From Camillea tinctor (lineage: Eukaryota > Ascomycota > Sordariomycetes > Xylariales > Xylariaceae), in the NCBI GenBank assembly GCA_022578605.1, contig MU394052.1, positions 372,001-436,000 of the forward strand: 64,000 nucleotides of DNA. The letters run 5' to 3'. The position numbers were made by a program, and so were the translations under genes. The notes under the pieces were generated by a model, which searched no databases, was not told the origin of the DNA, and worked only from the letters and a program-made list of their open reading frames with translations. Position 1 is the stretch's first letter. Each line of letters starts with the position of its first letter. Below, piece by piece: positions 49,063 to 62,438 of this stretch.

Positions 49063-51706
49063 CTATTCTGGGGGCGGAAAAACAAAGCCGGGGGGGAACA
49101 TGGGCATTCCGTTGGGTCCGGTAGCAATTCCAAACGGAAACTGGGGGACGTCGTTATGTGCTGGGCTCCGTTCTTCAGGGTGGTCCTCTCGACGATGATC
49201 CCTATTGCGCCGCCATCGAGTAAGGTCTCCCTCATCTTCAGCGGGGCCCCGGCTGGATTTGGGTCCGTGTCTTCCCCCTTTGTCCGTCTGCATACGACGA
49301 CTGATGGCTTTTGATGAAACCCCGGCTCCGATCTCTATATCTGGCTCTTCAACCACCAACCCCGTCTCAATTGGCCGGCCACCACTGCCACCATATTCAG
49401 CGGTCAGCATCCACTTTCTGTCGGCTTCGGTCAGCTTATTGATGGGGATGACACTAATGCCCGTCTGATAATCACTGCAGTCGCGGGGTCCAAAGCCGAC
49501 GCCCCAACGTGTCTATATTCCCGTTAGCTTTAAGTAGTAATAGAAAGAACCTTTTATATTGACTTACCCTAAATGTGCTGTTTTCCATAGCATCCTTCGC
49601 ATTGACTGCATCACGGCGGGTAATCATTTTTACGAAAGCATGACGTTTGTCCTTGTTGACGATGCAAGTCTGCACCTGACCATGCCGATTGAATACACTT
49701 CGGAGTTCGTTTTCGGGACATCTGTATTGCATGAAGATTAGTAAGACGCTTTGGCTTGCACTAAAAGCAGGGGGGGGGAGGGGACTTCTTACGTGACGCC
49801 ACCAACGAACAGCGTTCTGCTTAGAACTGTATGGTATGTTATGTTAGCATATGTCTGATTCGTAATACCTGAGGAATTGCATACCCTTAATATGCCCTTG
49901 CGGTATGGTTCTATCGTACTCAACCCATTTGGCAGCAGGGTGAGAGAATTCAGATTGGGGCGGGCTTGGGCTTCGGCCACGACGTCCGGGTGGACTGCGT
50001 TGGCGGTATTCCGATCCTCTACCACGACGATCACGATCGTCCATGCGTCCAGCGCCTGGAGAGTTACGTCCAAAACCTCCGAACTCACGACCACGAGGAG
50101 AACCCCGCTGGTCCCATTGACGTGGGGGAGAACGCGATCTTGATCTATTGCGATATCTATTTGGCGATCTCACTTGATGGAAGTTATGGTCACGTGACTC
50201 GTCGGGTCTAAAGCCGTCTTGGCCCCACGAGGCAGTATAGGAAATCTGGCCAGGCTGAGGAACAGGAGCAGCAGAAGGGGTAGCAGATGGAGCAGCCGTG
50301 TTATTTGCCTGAATACCTGCTATAATTGTTGGTATCTTATCCAAGGGAACTCCTTGATCCGCCAATAGTTTGATAAGCATTACTTGTTGCTGGACACTAG
50401 GGTCCATGCCAGCACCAGCGGCTGGTGCAGGTGCACTAGGAGCTACGCCAGGGAAGCCAGGGGCTTGACTACTCGCAGTCACCGGAGGCACATAAGGCTG
50501 AGTCTGAGCCTGACCTAGCTGAGGAAACGAATATGGCATTCCAGGAACATTTACAGGCTGCGGTGCTGCTGAATAGGGATTAGGGGCAGAAGCAGGAGTA
50601 GGAGCAGGAGCAGGGGTGTGAGTCTGACTCAGGGAAAAACCAGGCTGCTGCACTGCACTTGGCTGCGCTGTAGGTAGGCTATAGGGGTTAGCTGGAGCAG
50701 TTACGGCATTAGCAGTTGGCGCAGCAGTGATATTCTGGCGCGCAATGTTGGCGAGTGCCTCCATGATAGCATTTGGGGCCTCAGAAGTAATTGTTTTGTT
50801 ATCAGGCAAACCTGGGAGTCCAGGACCGGGGGGAGGAGTTCCGATCGGCGTAGTGGATTCATCTAGCATAGCAAGAAAAAAAGCATATCAGATATATGTA
50901 CCATAAAAAAAAATACTCGATAGAACAATTTAAGGGGTGGTGGGGAGAAAATCAACCACCCCGGCGGGAGGAGAATAAACCTACTTTGGAAAGGGAGAGC
51001 AGTAAGCTTCTGCTTGAAGGACTCAATCATGGGTGCGGGAAAGGTCTGTCCTTTCTCCCATATATCAATGAGTTTCTTAATTTTCTCCTACACGGAACGG
51101 TCAGGTAAGTGCATGTTCTAAGTCAAGATCCCAGCAACATCTTGTAGCTTTCTAGGAGGTTACTCGGCCTATTATAGTAGGTTCTAGGAGCCTTTATAGC
51201 TGATGTTGCTGCTGAGAGACTACGATGCGTAGGCGACAAGTTTGTGATAAAGCGTACCTTTTGTTCTCCAGGGGCATTTTGAAGGATATCATTCATCAAG
51301 ACAGGAAGCAGTTCCGTTACTCTATGCACGCCAGCCGCGTAAGTCCCATCTTGCGCAGAACTATTAATGGTCTGGCCTTGTTGTTTGGCATGATCGACCC
51401 ATCTGCGAGTTACGGAATCTACAACATAGAGCACTCCCAATTTGTGAGTTGCCGGGGTTTTCTTGAAATGAGTGTATATCTTCTGGATGAGTACGGATTC
51501 GGACTACAGCAGACAAGTTCGTATTAGCATCGAGGTTCGGTCTAGAGCACTGGTGGATACGCCTGTCTAGGGTTCGCGAGCCTTACCTGAACATTTTCGA
51601 CGCACAGGGCAGTCAACGATTGAATACGCGATCCCGAAACTCCGGGTGGCTTCAAGGCCTGCATGGCAAGCAAGCCAGTCTCAAGCTCTGCTACTGCCGA
51701 CGACAT
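49063..51706 (-). CDS. NRD1: Nrd1/Seb1-type RNA-binding transcription-termination factor
   Basis: Binds the RNA polymerase II C-terminal domain and nascent RNA to direct termination or 3'-end processing. Seven minus-strand exons: 51706-51587, 51503-51258, 51087-50985, 50862-49885, 49826-49793, 49721-49568 and 49512-49063, giving 694 residues. The CTD-interacting domain spans about 1-150 (LGVLYVVDSVTRRWVD). A Pro/Ala/Gln-rich linker and an SR-like RNRSRSRSPPR region follow. The RRM lies at about 484-550 with RNP2 LFVGGV and RNP1 KRHAFVKM. The conserved Nrd1/Seb1 block RWGVGFGPRDCSDYQTG, then LTEADRKWMLTAEYGG, is decisive. A Pro/Phe-rich tail ends the protein. RNP2 is carried by a 34-nt exon. 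Confidence 0.95.
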
Positions 51707-53573
51707 GATTGCGCGACGGCTTTCTCTTGAGGAATATGTCGGGGAGTATGCGCAAGAAGCAAGTCAAGACAGTATTGCGATGAAGCCCTGATGGTTATTA
51801 AGTACGAGATAAACTTCCCTGGATGTTGGCGGCTACAATAGGTAGGGTATTTTTTTTTTTTGGCGCGTCTAACGAGTTACAACCTGGAAGAGCAAGTCTA
51901 GGTAGATGATGTCGCAATGTTCCTGCAGGATATAGATCAAAAAAAAAAGGTGCGTGGTGAATACGTTGCAGAAAAATGGTGCGAAAATGATGCGACGCGT
52001 GAATAGCACCTAGAGAGAGGAAAAGCCTCTGGTGATGGATTTAATCACTCGTCCCGCTGGTCAAGTCGAAACGAGACTTGCCGCGGGTTGAACTGGGAAA
52101 ATGCTAATAGTGGCTCCTTGAATAGCACAGATGCTGATTACGGGTGTTGTCAGCGTGGCAACGCTTTAATGAGATGCCCTAGATAGCGACGATGATTACA
52201 GAGTAGAAATGAAGGGAGAAGGAGAAGGTTGTTGGTGTTTTTTTTTTGTGATGTTTTGGGGGAAAAGATTATTAAACAAGAAGTAGGGTAGAAATTTTGG
52301 TAAGAAAAAGAAAGAGGGGAGCGCTGAAAGGTTTGCCTCTCATATAATTGGTGGTAGCTTAAGTACCCAAGTACAAGGTTTGTTGCGAGTGGGGGGAGGG
52401 AGGGATGGTCAGGCCAGGTCCAGCCACATCGGAACGGAACACGGGAACACAGGAAGCTGTGCAGTGCTACAGTGACTTTCAGGGTAGATTAGTGACAAGT
52501 GCTCAACGTACCTACCTACCTACAATACTAGTACTTACTGATCTGTTTGCACCACCTAATATAAACTTACCTTTCAAGGGGGAAAAAAGGGAAGCAAAGA
52601 AAAGCAAGCATGACCTCAATACTAATAAGTAGGGATAGTTAATAGATTGCCTAGGTAGGTAGTACCTATTCAGCAGGCAGTGATGCTGTACTACTTATAT
52701 ACACCTATCGTCTTTTTCTTTTACATCTTTTTGTCATTCTGCCTTTCGGTACATTCCACAAACTCGTTTGGTGCCCTTGGGTAAATAGAATCTTAATTGA
52801 AACACCTATGAACAGAAAGTTGACTACCTACTTGTACGTAGCCTGGCAAGCAATTAATTTCTCCCACAAATGTTTTTCGCTTTTACGTGACACAAATATT
52901 CTATTAAGAACTGTGGTAAGGACCGTGCACAATACATCATTTTGAATTTGATGGAATTTCCGTGGCCAACAGAACCGAACTATTGACTACCTAGGCAGAA
53001 TTAGACCAACTGTTGAAATATGTATGTACCGCATGTAATATCTAATAGATATGGGTTTTACTTGGTAAAGAGACGCAAGATATACAACAAGTGCTAAACA
53101 TGGACCTAACAAAAAAATATACAAAATGCCAAATACATAAACACCTGCCTATATATAAATATAATATGTACGCAACATTATAGCTGATCGTGGGATTACA
53201 ATAGCTACAAACAATCTAACCTACCCATTACAAGCTATAAAGGCTTTGTCAAACAACGTGGCATACTACTATACATATAAAAGAACTCGAAGGTATTCGA
53301 GTAGGTTATAGCTGAGATAAAAGGCTGCTTAGGTATATGTTCCCCCTTACCTGCCTGGTGCTTCGTGTTTCCTGGCCATTGATTGGTGGTTTCTTTTATA
53401 AATGGTATATGCAATGCAATATAAAGATTATTCTGTCCTTCCAGTAATTGAATTTCCGTTACTTCACTCATGGTTCTATAATTGGTTATAATATGACAGT
53501 TACAGGAGTGGTGAGAGTCATCATTGGGTTACAGGATGTACAACGTTGGCGGACTGTTCAACCAATAAAAGGC

Positions 53574-53605
53574 CAGACGAGCAGACGAGCAGACGAGCAG
53601 ACGAG
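53574..53605. repeat. four-copy 8-bp tandem repeat (CAGACGAG)
   Basis: Four perfect head-to-tail copies of CAGACGAG with no spacers. Confidence 0.95.
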
Positions 53606-54048
53606 CTTCTCTCGGGGTTCATGGAGTGAAACTGACGTCAACCCGAGACGCACAAATGTAACTAGCGTCTGTAGGTACCTGGCCTAGATGGCTGGTCGTA
53701 GTGTAATATGCCAGGCTAGGTTACCTGAAATGTCATACAAACCTTAACGTCTATTCGGGAAACCATGATGAAGGCATGATAGACCTAAGGCAGGTAAGGT
53801 ACACTAGGTAAGTCGATATGTAGGCCGCGGGTAAGGTTTGGGGATGCAGGGCAGGTACGGTTGAGAGGGTATCAAATGTTAGTGCGAGCAGAACACCAAT
53901 GGATATGCGGCGTTACTTCGGGTCGGCTTTAGTAAATACTACCTGCAGATATACACGCAATATTGCATTATTCCATATTACCGAAGGGAGAAGGCCTTAA
54001 CACCCGCCTTAACATTCGGTACCCGGGCAACCTCCGTGCAGTTGTTTC

Positions 54049-54055
54049 GATTGGT
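54049..54055 (-). promoter_or_regulatory. inverted CCAAT box upstream of citrate synthase
   Basis: GATTGGT (reverse complement ACCAATC) lies about 205 bp before the ATG. CCAAT boxes bind the HAP/CBC complex that controls respiratory genes in fungi; function here is inferred from position only. Confidence 0.35.
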
Positions 54056-54257
54056 TGGGGATCCCCATCTATCCGAGCTTCTACAACTAGGTAAAATCCG
54101 AAAATCCTGGTCCTGCTAAAAAAAAAAAAAAGGTGAGGTATTAACTTTTTTTTCTTTCATGAAACCTGTCAGCCTTCTCACCTTTTCTACCTTTTCCCCA
54201 TAACCTCGTCCTCTCAGATCACCGATTCTCTTCCCTGTCTCTAGATCTTCCATAGAC

Positions 54258-55880
54258 ATGGCTTCCGCTCTTCGTCTGAGCTCTTCTGCTCTGCGGGCCT
54301 CGTTAAGAGCCCCCGGTTTTACGGCCCGCACTACGGCTTTCAACGCCGTCCGATACTATTCGGCCTCGAAATCTCAGGTAAGGCAGATCCAATGGCAAAG
54401 ATTTGTTTGGGATTGGCTTAGCAACTCAACTAACTCACCTTTTTTTCTAGACCCTTAAGGAACGCTTTGCCGAGCTGCTTCCTGGGAAGATCGAAGAGAT
54501 CAAGGCGCTAAGAAAGTGAGAACTGCCCAGACACTATACATTACCCGTGATGGTGTGTTTTGCTACAAAATGCTTACAAGTAATATCTAGAGAGCACGGC
54601 TCCAAGGTCATCGACCAGGTCACGCTTGACCAGGTTTACGGCGGTGCCCGAGGTATCAAGGCCCTCGTTTGGGAAGGCTCCGTTCTGGACTCCGAGGAGG
54701 GTATTCGATTCCGTGGCAAGACCATCCCCGAATGCCAGGAACTACTCCCCAAGGCCCCTGGTGGCAAGGAGCCCCTTCCCGAAGGTATGTGGATCGTATG
54801 CGTTTCCAATTGGATGTTAGAAGCTAATTTTGTCCAGGTCTTTTCTGGCTCCTTCTGACCGGCGAGGTCCCGACCGAGCAGCAGGTCCGTGACCTATCCG
54901 CCGAGTGGGCCGCCCGATCCGATGTCCCCAAGTTCGTCGAGGAGCTCATCGACCGTTGCCCTACCGATCTCCACCCTATGGCCCAGTTCTCCCTCGCCGT
55001 CACTGCTCTTGAGCACACCTCGACCTTTGCCAAGGCCTACGCCAAGGGAATAAACAAGAAGGACTACTGGGGTTACACTTTCGAGGACTCGATGGATTTG
55101 ATTGCTAAGCTGCCTACCATCGCCGCTCGCATCTACCAGAATGTCTTCAAGGGTGGCAAGGTAGCGCCCGTCCAGAAGGACAAGGACTACAGTTTCAACT
55201 TCGCCAACCAGCTCGGTTTTGGCGAGAACAAGGACTTCATTGAGCTGATGCGTCTGTACCTGACTATCCACACCGACCACGAGGGCGGTAACGTCAGCGC
55301 CCACACTACCCATCTCGTCGGTAGCGCGCTGAGCTCCCCCTTCCTGTCTCTGGCTGCTGGTCTGAACGGTCTCGCCGGTCCTCTCCACGGTCTTGCCAAC
55401 CAGGAGGTGCTTAACTGGCTTACGGAGATGAAGAAGACTGTTGGTGACGACCTTAGCGACAAGAGCATCACCGACTACCTATGGTCTACCCTGAACTCGG
55501 GTCGTGTTGTGCCCGGATATGGCCACGCTGTTCTGCGAAAGACGGACCCCCGCTACATGGCCCAGCGCACGTTCGCCCAGGAGAAGATGCCGAACGACCC
55601 CATGTTCCAGCTGGTTAGCCAGGTGTACAAGATTGCGCCCAAGGTGCTGACGGAACACGGCAAGACCAAGAACCCCTACCCCAACGTTGATGCCCACTCG
55701 GGTGTCCTGCTCCAGTACTACGGCCTGACGGAGGCTAACTACTACACGGTTCTCTTCGGTGTCTCGCGTGCGATTGGTGTGCTGCCGCAGCTCATCATCG
55801 ACCGTGCTGTTGGTGCACCCATCGAGCGACCCAAGAGTTTCTCAACGGCTAAGTGGATCGAGATCTGCAACAAGCTGTAA
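54258..55880 (+). CDS. CIT1: Citrate synthase, mitochondrial
   Basis: Condenses acetyl-CoA and oxaloacetate to citrate at the entry of the TCA cycle. Exons 54258-54377, 54451-54515, 54591-54784 and 54838-55880 give 473 residues. The first 35-40 residues are rich in Arg, Ser and Ala with no acids ([18 protein letters not shown]), a mitochondrial presequence. Catalytic residues are present: His in [11 protein letters not shown], His in [15 protein letters not shown] and Asp in [16 protein letters not shown], plus [11 protein letters not shown]. Length and motifs match the eukaryotic mitochondrial type rather than 2-methylcitrate synthase, although the two are related and motif reading alone does not fully exclude the latter. 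Confidence 0.96.
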
Positions 55881-57380
55881 GGGGGAGAGACCATCGGGTT
55901 GCATTTTCTTTTAATCCAGAGACGAGGTTCCACGACATAGACAGGACTACAAGGGACAGCGGTGTATCAATTGGGGGGATGAGATAGAAATGCTCCTAAA
56001 TGATACCACAAAAAAGCTGGCGCATGTACAAATAGTATAGCATATTGTGTGTTTTTTAACTTTTTGTTTATGCTTGTATAGACGTTGTGCAATGTGGCCA
56101 TGTACTTGTTATATTGATTTTCCCCCGACGCATTGTGACAACTGTTCATCTCCACTCGATATTTATATATATATAGTAATAACAACATAAATAAGTTGAT
56201 CTTTTGGGGGGTTGTTTTCTTTTTTCCTCTTACAGTATCTATCTAATGCATCTAAAGATAAACTAGTTATCTTGTTAATTTAGATATTCTTCAGTTGTGT
56301 TGAAGAAAAAAAAAGGATATAAACTAGTACATAGTGTGTGCTAAGTAGGTAGTTTCGGCGATGTTGACCAAAGAGGAGATTCCGGTATGTACTCAGGTCT
56401 CTGTATCTTTGGGGAAAGTCCGGAGTGTTGAGCACGAGGCAAGGCATTTTTAGGAGTTAGCTGGGCGGTCTGGGGTGGCCGTTAACGGGTACATAGTGGA
56501 ATTGTTGAGGGAGGAAAGTCCCGACAAGAGAAAAAAAAAGGCAGCTCCAACAGAGTAGGCGCAATTTGGTCAGAAACTTTTTTTTTTTTTTTTTAGAAAG
56601 GAGAGATGTACCTAAGCTTTGTTGTAGTATGTTGTGTTACCAATTACAAACCTACGTGGTCTCAGGCTATTACTAGGTAGGTACATAGATAGGTTAGGTA
56701 GATTTAGTAGTACTTTAGCTTGGCTAAGCATCCAACAAATCCCGAATTTACATCCATCTTATCCATCTTACTACATTCATCATTTCTTTTTCCTTCTTCT
56801 GAACAACTTAAGAGCTTTCAATTCTGAAAGAGAAATCGATCTGTTTGTAAGTTTCATCGGGGTTCTTGTTGATTAAATACTTTGTATTTTATATCTTGGT
56901 GTGGTTGGAACACGTTTAGCCCCGTGTTTCTTTCGGTCCGTGGGTTTTTCTAGTCTGAACAACTAAACAACCCTCGAGGTGTTTTTTTACCCCCAGGTCC
57001 AACGGGTCTTCCCCCCTTCTCATCCCCTTCTGCATATGTCTCCGAGGTTCCTGAACTTTTAAATCCGCTGACCACCGACCGGGAACAAGATTACTGTCCT
57101 ACGGTACCCGACACCAATCAGAAGCCATCTTCGCAGATTATCCGACCTTACTATAGTCCGATCTAACCTCACTCCGTATCGGAGCTTATTGTTGTTTGCG
57201 CTTATTATCTCTCCAACATCTTCCGTCGAGCTTCACGATTCCGATTTCTCAATTCCTTTTCAACTTTCCAACTTCACCCAGGCCCCTTCTCCCCTCCTCC
57301 TCCACTCCTCCCCCCTTTTCTTGCGAAGAAGCACCCGTTTGCCTTGGTCAGGCCCCCCTATTCAGTAACGACACCAAGCC
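55881..57380. other. intergenic region between citrate synthase and YHM2
   Basis: It holds the citrate synthase 3' flank (TA repeat near 56160-56176), T-runs, TAGGTA-type motifs near 56670-56705, and from about 57200 a CT-rich leader ahead of the carrier. No supported gene. Confidence 0.5.
57113..57117 (+). promoter_or_regulatory. CCAAT box upstream of YHM2
   Basis: ACACCAATCAGA lies about 265 bp before the carrier ATG, matching the extended CCAATCA form preferred by fungal CCAAT-binding complexes. Inferred from sequence only. Confidence 0.35.
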
Positions 57381-58638
57381 ATGTCCGCTGCTACCACCGC
57401 CGGTATGACGTCTCCCAAGTCGCTTGAGAAGAAGCCCATCAAGTTCTCCAACTTGTTGCTCGGCGCCGGTCTCAACCTCTTCGAAGTTACCACCCTGTAA
57501 GTAGCAACCATGTTCGATGTTCGATGTTCAATATTCGATATCTATACTATAGCCTATAGCCCTCGGATACGACGATCGCTAACCATGGATAAATAATAGG
57601 GGTCAGCCTTTGGAGGTCATCAAGACCACCATGGCCGCGAACCGAGGCGACTCTTTTGCTGGAGCGCTGGGTCGTATCTGGGGCCGTGGAGGTCCCCTAG
57701 GCTGTAAGCATCCCTTACCTTGTGATCCACTCTTCGAAACTGCGGTGTCGGTACCTTCGAGCTAACCAGCCTTACCGCTCTATAGTCTACCAAGGTCTCA
57801 TTCCCTGGGCCTGGATCGAGGCCTCCACCAAAGGTGCCGTCCTACTCTTCGTTGCCTCCGAAGCTGAATACTATGCGCGGGTTGCCGGTGCTTCGGAATT
57901 CGGCGGTGGTATCATCGGTGGCGTGACCGGTGGTGTCGCTCAAGCCTATGCTACCATGGGTTTCTGTACCTGCATGAAGACAGTTGAGATCACTCAGCAC
58001 AAGCTTGCCGCCTCCGGTGTCAAGCCCCCGAGCACCTTTGCCACCTTCATGGACATCTACCGCAAGGAAGGCATCCGGGGTATCAACAGGGGTGTGAACG
58101 CCGTGGCCATCCGCCAGATGACGAATTGGGGTTCGCGATTCGGTCTTTCTCGTCTCGCGGAGCAAGGTATTCGCAGGGCTACCGGTAAGGAGGATGGGGA
58201 GAAGCTCGGCGCCCTTGAGAAGATCACCGCTTCAGCTCTGGGCGGTGGTCTATCTGCCTGGAACCAGCCCATTGAGGTTATCCGAGTGGAGATGCAGAGC
58301 AAGAAGGAGGACCCTAACCGACCGAAGAACATGACGGTCGGGAACACTATGAAGTACATTTACCAGACCAACGGATTGAAGGGATTGTACCGTGGCGTGG
58401 CGCCGCGTATCGGACTAGGCGTTTGGCAGACGGTTTGCATGGTGGCTATCGGTGATATGTGAGTTTTTTTTGTTTTTTTTACTGCCCTTCCCTACTCTAC
58501 TCTACCCTTGTCCCCCACATCCCTTAGTGTATTCTATCTCGAGTCATGACCTTGCATGCTAATACGGGAATTTCTAAATATAGGGCAAAGAGCTACGTAG
58601 AGAAGCTCACGGGCGAGACGGTCACGGCAAAGCATTAG
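57381..58638 (+). CDS. YHM2: Mitochondrial citrate/oxoglutarate carrier (YHM2-type)
   Basis: Inner-membrane SLC25-family carrier; yeast Yhm2 exchanges citrate for oxoglutarate, helps export reducing power, and has been reported to bind mitochondrial DNA. Exons 57381-57496, 57600-57703, 57786-58458 and 58584-58638 give 315 residues, nearly identical to yeast length. Carrier signatures PLEVIK (repeat 1) and PIEVIR (repeat 3) are intact, while repeat 2 has the atypical GFCTCMKTVE, a YHM2 trait. Other landmarks are YQGLIPWAWIEASTKGA, RQMTNWGSRFGLSRL and the tail TGETVTAKH. It lies 1.5 kb downstream of citrate synthase on the same strand. Confidence 0.97.
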
Positions 58639-61547
58639 ACGGCGTTTTTTTTTACACGGGTTTGCTTTTTTGTTTCAACGGAACAAATAAAGGAGATCGA
58701 TGGATTTGAAACGATCTCTTATCTGGCATTCATATAGACCTTATTCTTGTTTTCTTATCTTCCCTTTTTGACAACTTATTATGACTTTCCTCCTTCGGGA
58801 GATGTGTCTGGAAAACGAAACAAAAAGACATGTGCGTGGGCAAGTGCGTTGTTGTATGTCATATCTTATATATAGCGCCTCAACAGCGTTCAACCCTGGC
58901 TGCGGACTTTTACTGTACAGAGAAACGTGGTACCGGAATAGAATAGCGTTCGATGTCTGTTGCGATTACCTTAACCTGCTGGTGTCTTGAATGAATAAAG
59001 TGTGAGTTTTCTTTAACGTAAATAATGTCCTTGTGGTAGAAATACCGGCTGGAGTTATCATTGTTTAAGAGTGTAGGATATATATAACATTGCGCAACTT
59101 GTTGTACTAGCACGATCTAAAATAATGCACTAGGTAGGTACATACTAGGTAGTATGGATTTGATATAAACTATAAAGATGCTTCGCACTAGATATGGAAG
59201 CAGAAGCGAAGGGGTTAACCATTAAGGGCAGCCGTGGTAGTCGTAGTGCTACGGTTGGTGTGTAATAGGTTAAGTAATTTGATATATTGTGAGGTTGTTT
59301 TAGCTTATTTCAATTATACCTCTCATCACATAAATCGAAAAAAGGAGGTTGAGCTTTGTCGTTGTTATAAGAGGAGATAACTAACGACTTTTGCTTGCCT
59401 AACTTATATATAGACATAGGTATATCTAGTTTATATATATATAACTACCCGAGTATCTGTTGTGCAGTTGGGAGCTGTGATTTATATGTATGGTGATAGA
59501 GCGGTATACACCAGATTAGAGTAGATGGATAACCAGTTTTTGATAATGTATACGACAAGGACCGATGGAATTGGTGGTTTGTGGTAAAGGGTGAAAGCAT
59601 ATAGGCGGATAGGAAGGTATGTTGGGAAGAGCTTGTGAGGTTAGGTCAATACGTGTGGATAGTTTATATAGGTTGATCGTTGGCGGATGGGAATGGTTAT
59701 AGGTATGCAGGTAGGTGAGTAGATATGATATGATATTTAGTGTTTCTCTCTCTCTCTCCTGGTTGTTATTTTTATTATTATATGCCTTTAAAAACATCTA
59801 CTTTTTTCTTTTCATCTATGAATATCTCATTCGTTGCTATTCTACATTTATGCGTGCCATTTTTTTTTTCATTCGAGGTCAATACATACTTCTGCAGGAA
59901 AGCAATGATTGCTCCTCACAGAAAGGAAAGGTGTCGTGGGTTAGGAGAGCAGCCTACATGTAAGCCGGCAACTTCGATATGAGGCATTATAGATCTTCGT
60001 TCTCACGATGATATATACCTGGGGTCATGATTGTGCAAAATTCGACCAACCCCACATGAGCTCACCCCCACCTCTTGAGGCTTCACCTGAAGATATCGTC
60101 GCCTGATAACCCAGCTACTTAATTACCTACCTTACCTGCAGAAGTGCCAAATGCGAACCTGCTGTGCGGTGTTTCTCTATTATCATCCCCATGCAAATGC
60201 TATGGCGTGACATGATATGATATGACAATACGGTGAGAGTTACCGGGACTCTTGTATTCCGCTACGTGAGGTATTATTCACGACCCTCACCTTCCCCTCT
60301 TCCCCGCCCCCTCCCTACCACCCCGCTGACCCCAGAAGCAAAGCAGCTGGGGTAAGGTGTAAGTCCGGGGGGTTATATTTTATGATCATGATCTATGATG
60401 TTGTTGTCGTTGTCGTTGCGGATAGCAGTAGCAGTGGCAGCATGGGGATTATGGACGAGAAGCACATTCCGTGGGTTGATTATACGATTACTTAGTACTA
60501 GCTATAAAGCTAACCTAAGTGACTTGCTTTGCTCTCAGGATAATAGTAGAAAGATAGGATATAGCATTGTTCAGGACCAATCATATAGATTATAACGATT
60601 GATGTTAACCACTTAGGCAGTTCAAGTTATTTCGCTCTTATGAGCTAGCCTATTTTACAAGGGTTTGAGGCCTTTTCTCGCGCCCCAACCTCCCCGCGAC
60701 ATAGGAAGAAAGAAGTAGACATATCGTTTCATGTACGTAGTTATGTAAGTGAGGTGTTTATTTGGTCTTCGGCTTATACCTACCCGGTTGGAGCCTTGCG
60801 CTTCTCAGGCTTATTGTTATTATTATTACTATGATTTCAGTAGGTATGTTAAGAAGGAGAATGAAGAGGGAAACCGGATAGGAGCCTATTCATGTGAAGT
60901 TCCAGCAGGATCTACATGCATCGATGATCGATCTAGCGTAGAATATCACTCGCTACGAATCGGAGGTTCCGGATCTTCATATACGAATGAAATCTAGGGA
61001 TAATTGTTTTTTTTTGTTCCGTTTCTGGTAAATTCATGGAAAATATCGGTACCATAATAGAGACGAAACTGCGAAAGCATGTGATATTTTAGGAGGTAAG
61101 AATGGAACTTTTGGGTATGTAATTGCACGTGGGATTTGGAGTAAGAGATAAGAAAAAAAAAGATTTTAACACAAAATAAAAATATACCAAGACAACTTGA
61201 ACTGCCGGTGACCAATCACCGGTTACGAAATTACGCTTCTGGCATTCACACGTTGGAAGCAGGTAGTATTGTTGTATCATTCTGTAGTATGTACAATGAA
61301 TGTTATTGTTGACATGCGGCTAAAAATAATACTTTACGTTTCTTTCTTTGTTCACCAACTACATATCTCTGCATTCTTGGGAACCTCCCGAAGCGGGATA
61401 GCATCGCTTAATTTAGGACTTGAGAAAGGGAAGATGCAAGTGCATGGGCTGATGTTGGATGATCGACACGGTAGTCGTAGGTAGGTAAAATGAGGTCAGA
61501 GAAGAGTTTACCTATCTGGTATATACGCGAAACACTAGGTAGTTCTT

Positions 61548-61838
61548 GTGGTCTTGTCTAGTCTGTACTATCTTGATGATTACGGTCACCGAAGGAAGAA
61601 GCACTTTTTACTTCTAACCATGTTCTCTCATGCTTGCTCCATTTTGACCGGTGGAGTTCTATATTTGTCGCGGATCTTGCTGCGAGGCCTTTCGTCTGCC
61701 GAGCCAGCGTTAGAAAAGAAATTGATCGATGCCCACGCAATCCCTTGGGACAGAAGAAGAAGGGGAAGAAATCGACGATCTGCCGCAAGGCAGAAACATA
61801 GTAGCGATGACGAGGATGATGATGTTTTCACCAACTAA
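61548..61838 (+). CDS. possible small protein with basic/acidic tail (weak)
   Basis: A 96-codon frame holds a hydrophobic stretch (FSHACSILTGGVLYLSRILL), then a basic RRRRGRNRR patch and an acidic SSDDEDDDVF end. The first in-frame ATG of the hydrophobic part is at about 61620. The composition is gene-like, but no introns, family or neighbours support it. Confidence 0.2.
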   Translation: MVLSSLYYLDDYGHRRKKHFLLLTMFSHACSILTGGVLYLSRILLRGLSSAEPALEKKLIDAHAIPWDRRRRGRNRRSAARQKHSSDDEDDDVFTN

Positions 61839-62371
61839 GGTGAATCATCATGCATGTATGCGTGCTTTTTATTATTATCTACACTTGCCAAGATAGGGCA
61901 CCGAGAGGCAGAGAGAAAAAGAGAGAGAGAGAGGCGTGTCTTTCCACGTTTGCGAAATTACGAATACTAGTAACAAAATTAGGATTAAAAGAAATACCAA
62001 GAAAAGTTGAGACCCGACTATGAGATGATTAAGTCTTGGTGTTTTAGTCTTACGAACCAAACAAAAAACAGAGAAAAACGTTTGGTGTTTGTGCTGCGTG
62101 TGTAGAAATGAACAGAGAGGGAGAGACATTACACAAGCGTCGTCTCAAGTCAGCTGGACGCCGATAGTTGCTCGTTCCGGAAGCCCGCGTCTTCTGCCTT
62201 CTTGGCTTTTCTCTGAGCCTCCGAATATCATCTTCCCTTCCGGAAAGCAAAGCCTCTTATCTATATGCTCTTGGCGGCAGGATGCCAATGGTTAGGATGT
62301 AAGGTAAAAAAGTATGGTAGCGTAAGCGCGTATCATTTCAATTCCACGGTAGTTGGCCAAATGGGCTCGAG

Positions 62372-62401
62372 GCCAAGTCCAAAGCCAAGTCCAAAGCCAA
62401 G
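62372..62401. repeat. 12-bp tandem repeat (GCCAAGTCCAAA)
   Basis: About two and a half head-to-tail copies lie in non-coding sequence. Confidence 0.85.
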
Positions 62402-62438
62402 CTTCCTGTCTGACGATGAAATACGAAAGGGAAAGAAG

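Larger units (their letters stand above)
51707..54257. other. divergent intergenic region
   Basis: It separates the Nrd1-like gene (-) from citrate synthase (+) and holds both promoters. It contains a four-copy 8-bp tandem repeat (53574-53605), many TAGGTA-type motifs (52510, 52655, 53670) and an inverted CCAAT box near 54049. No supported gene. Confidence 0.5.

Noticed and set aside
53574..53605. Possible CRISPR-like repeat
   Set aside because: Copies are 8 bp and directly adjacent without spacers; this is a simple tandem repeat in a eukaryotic genome.
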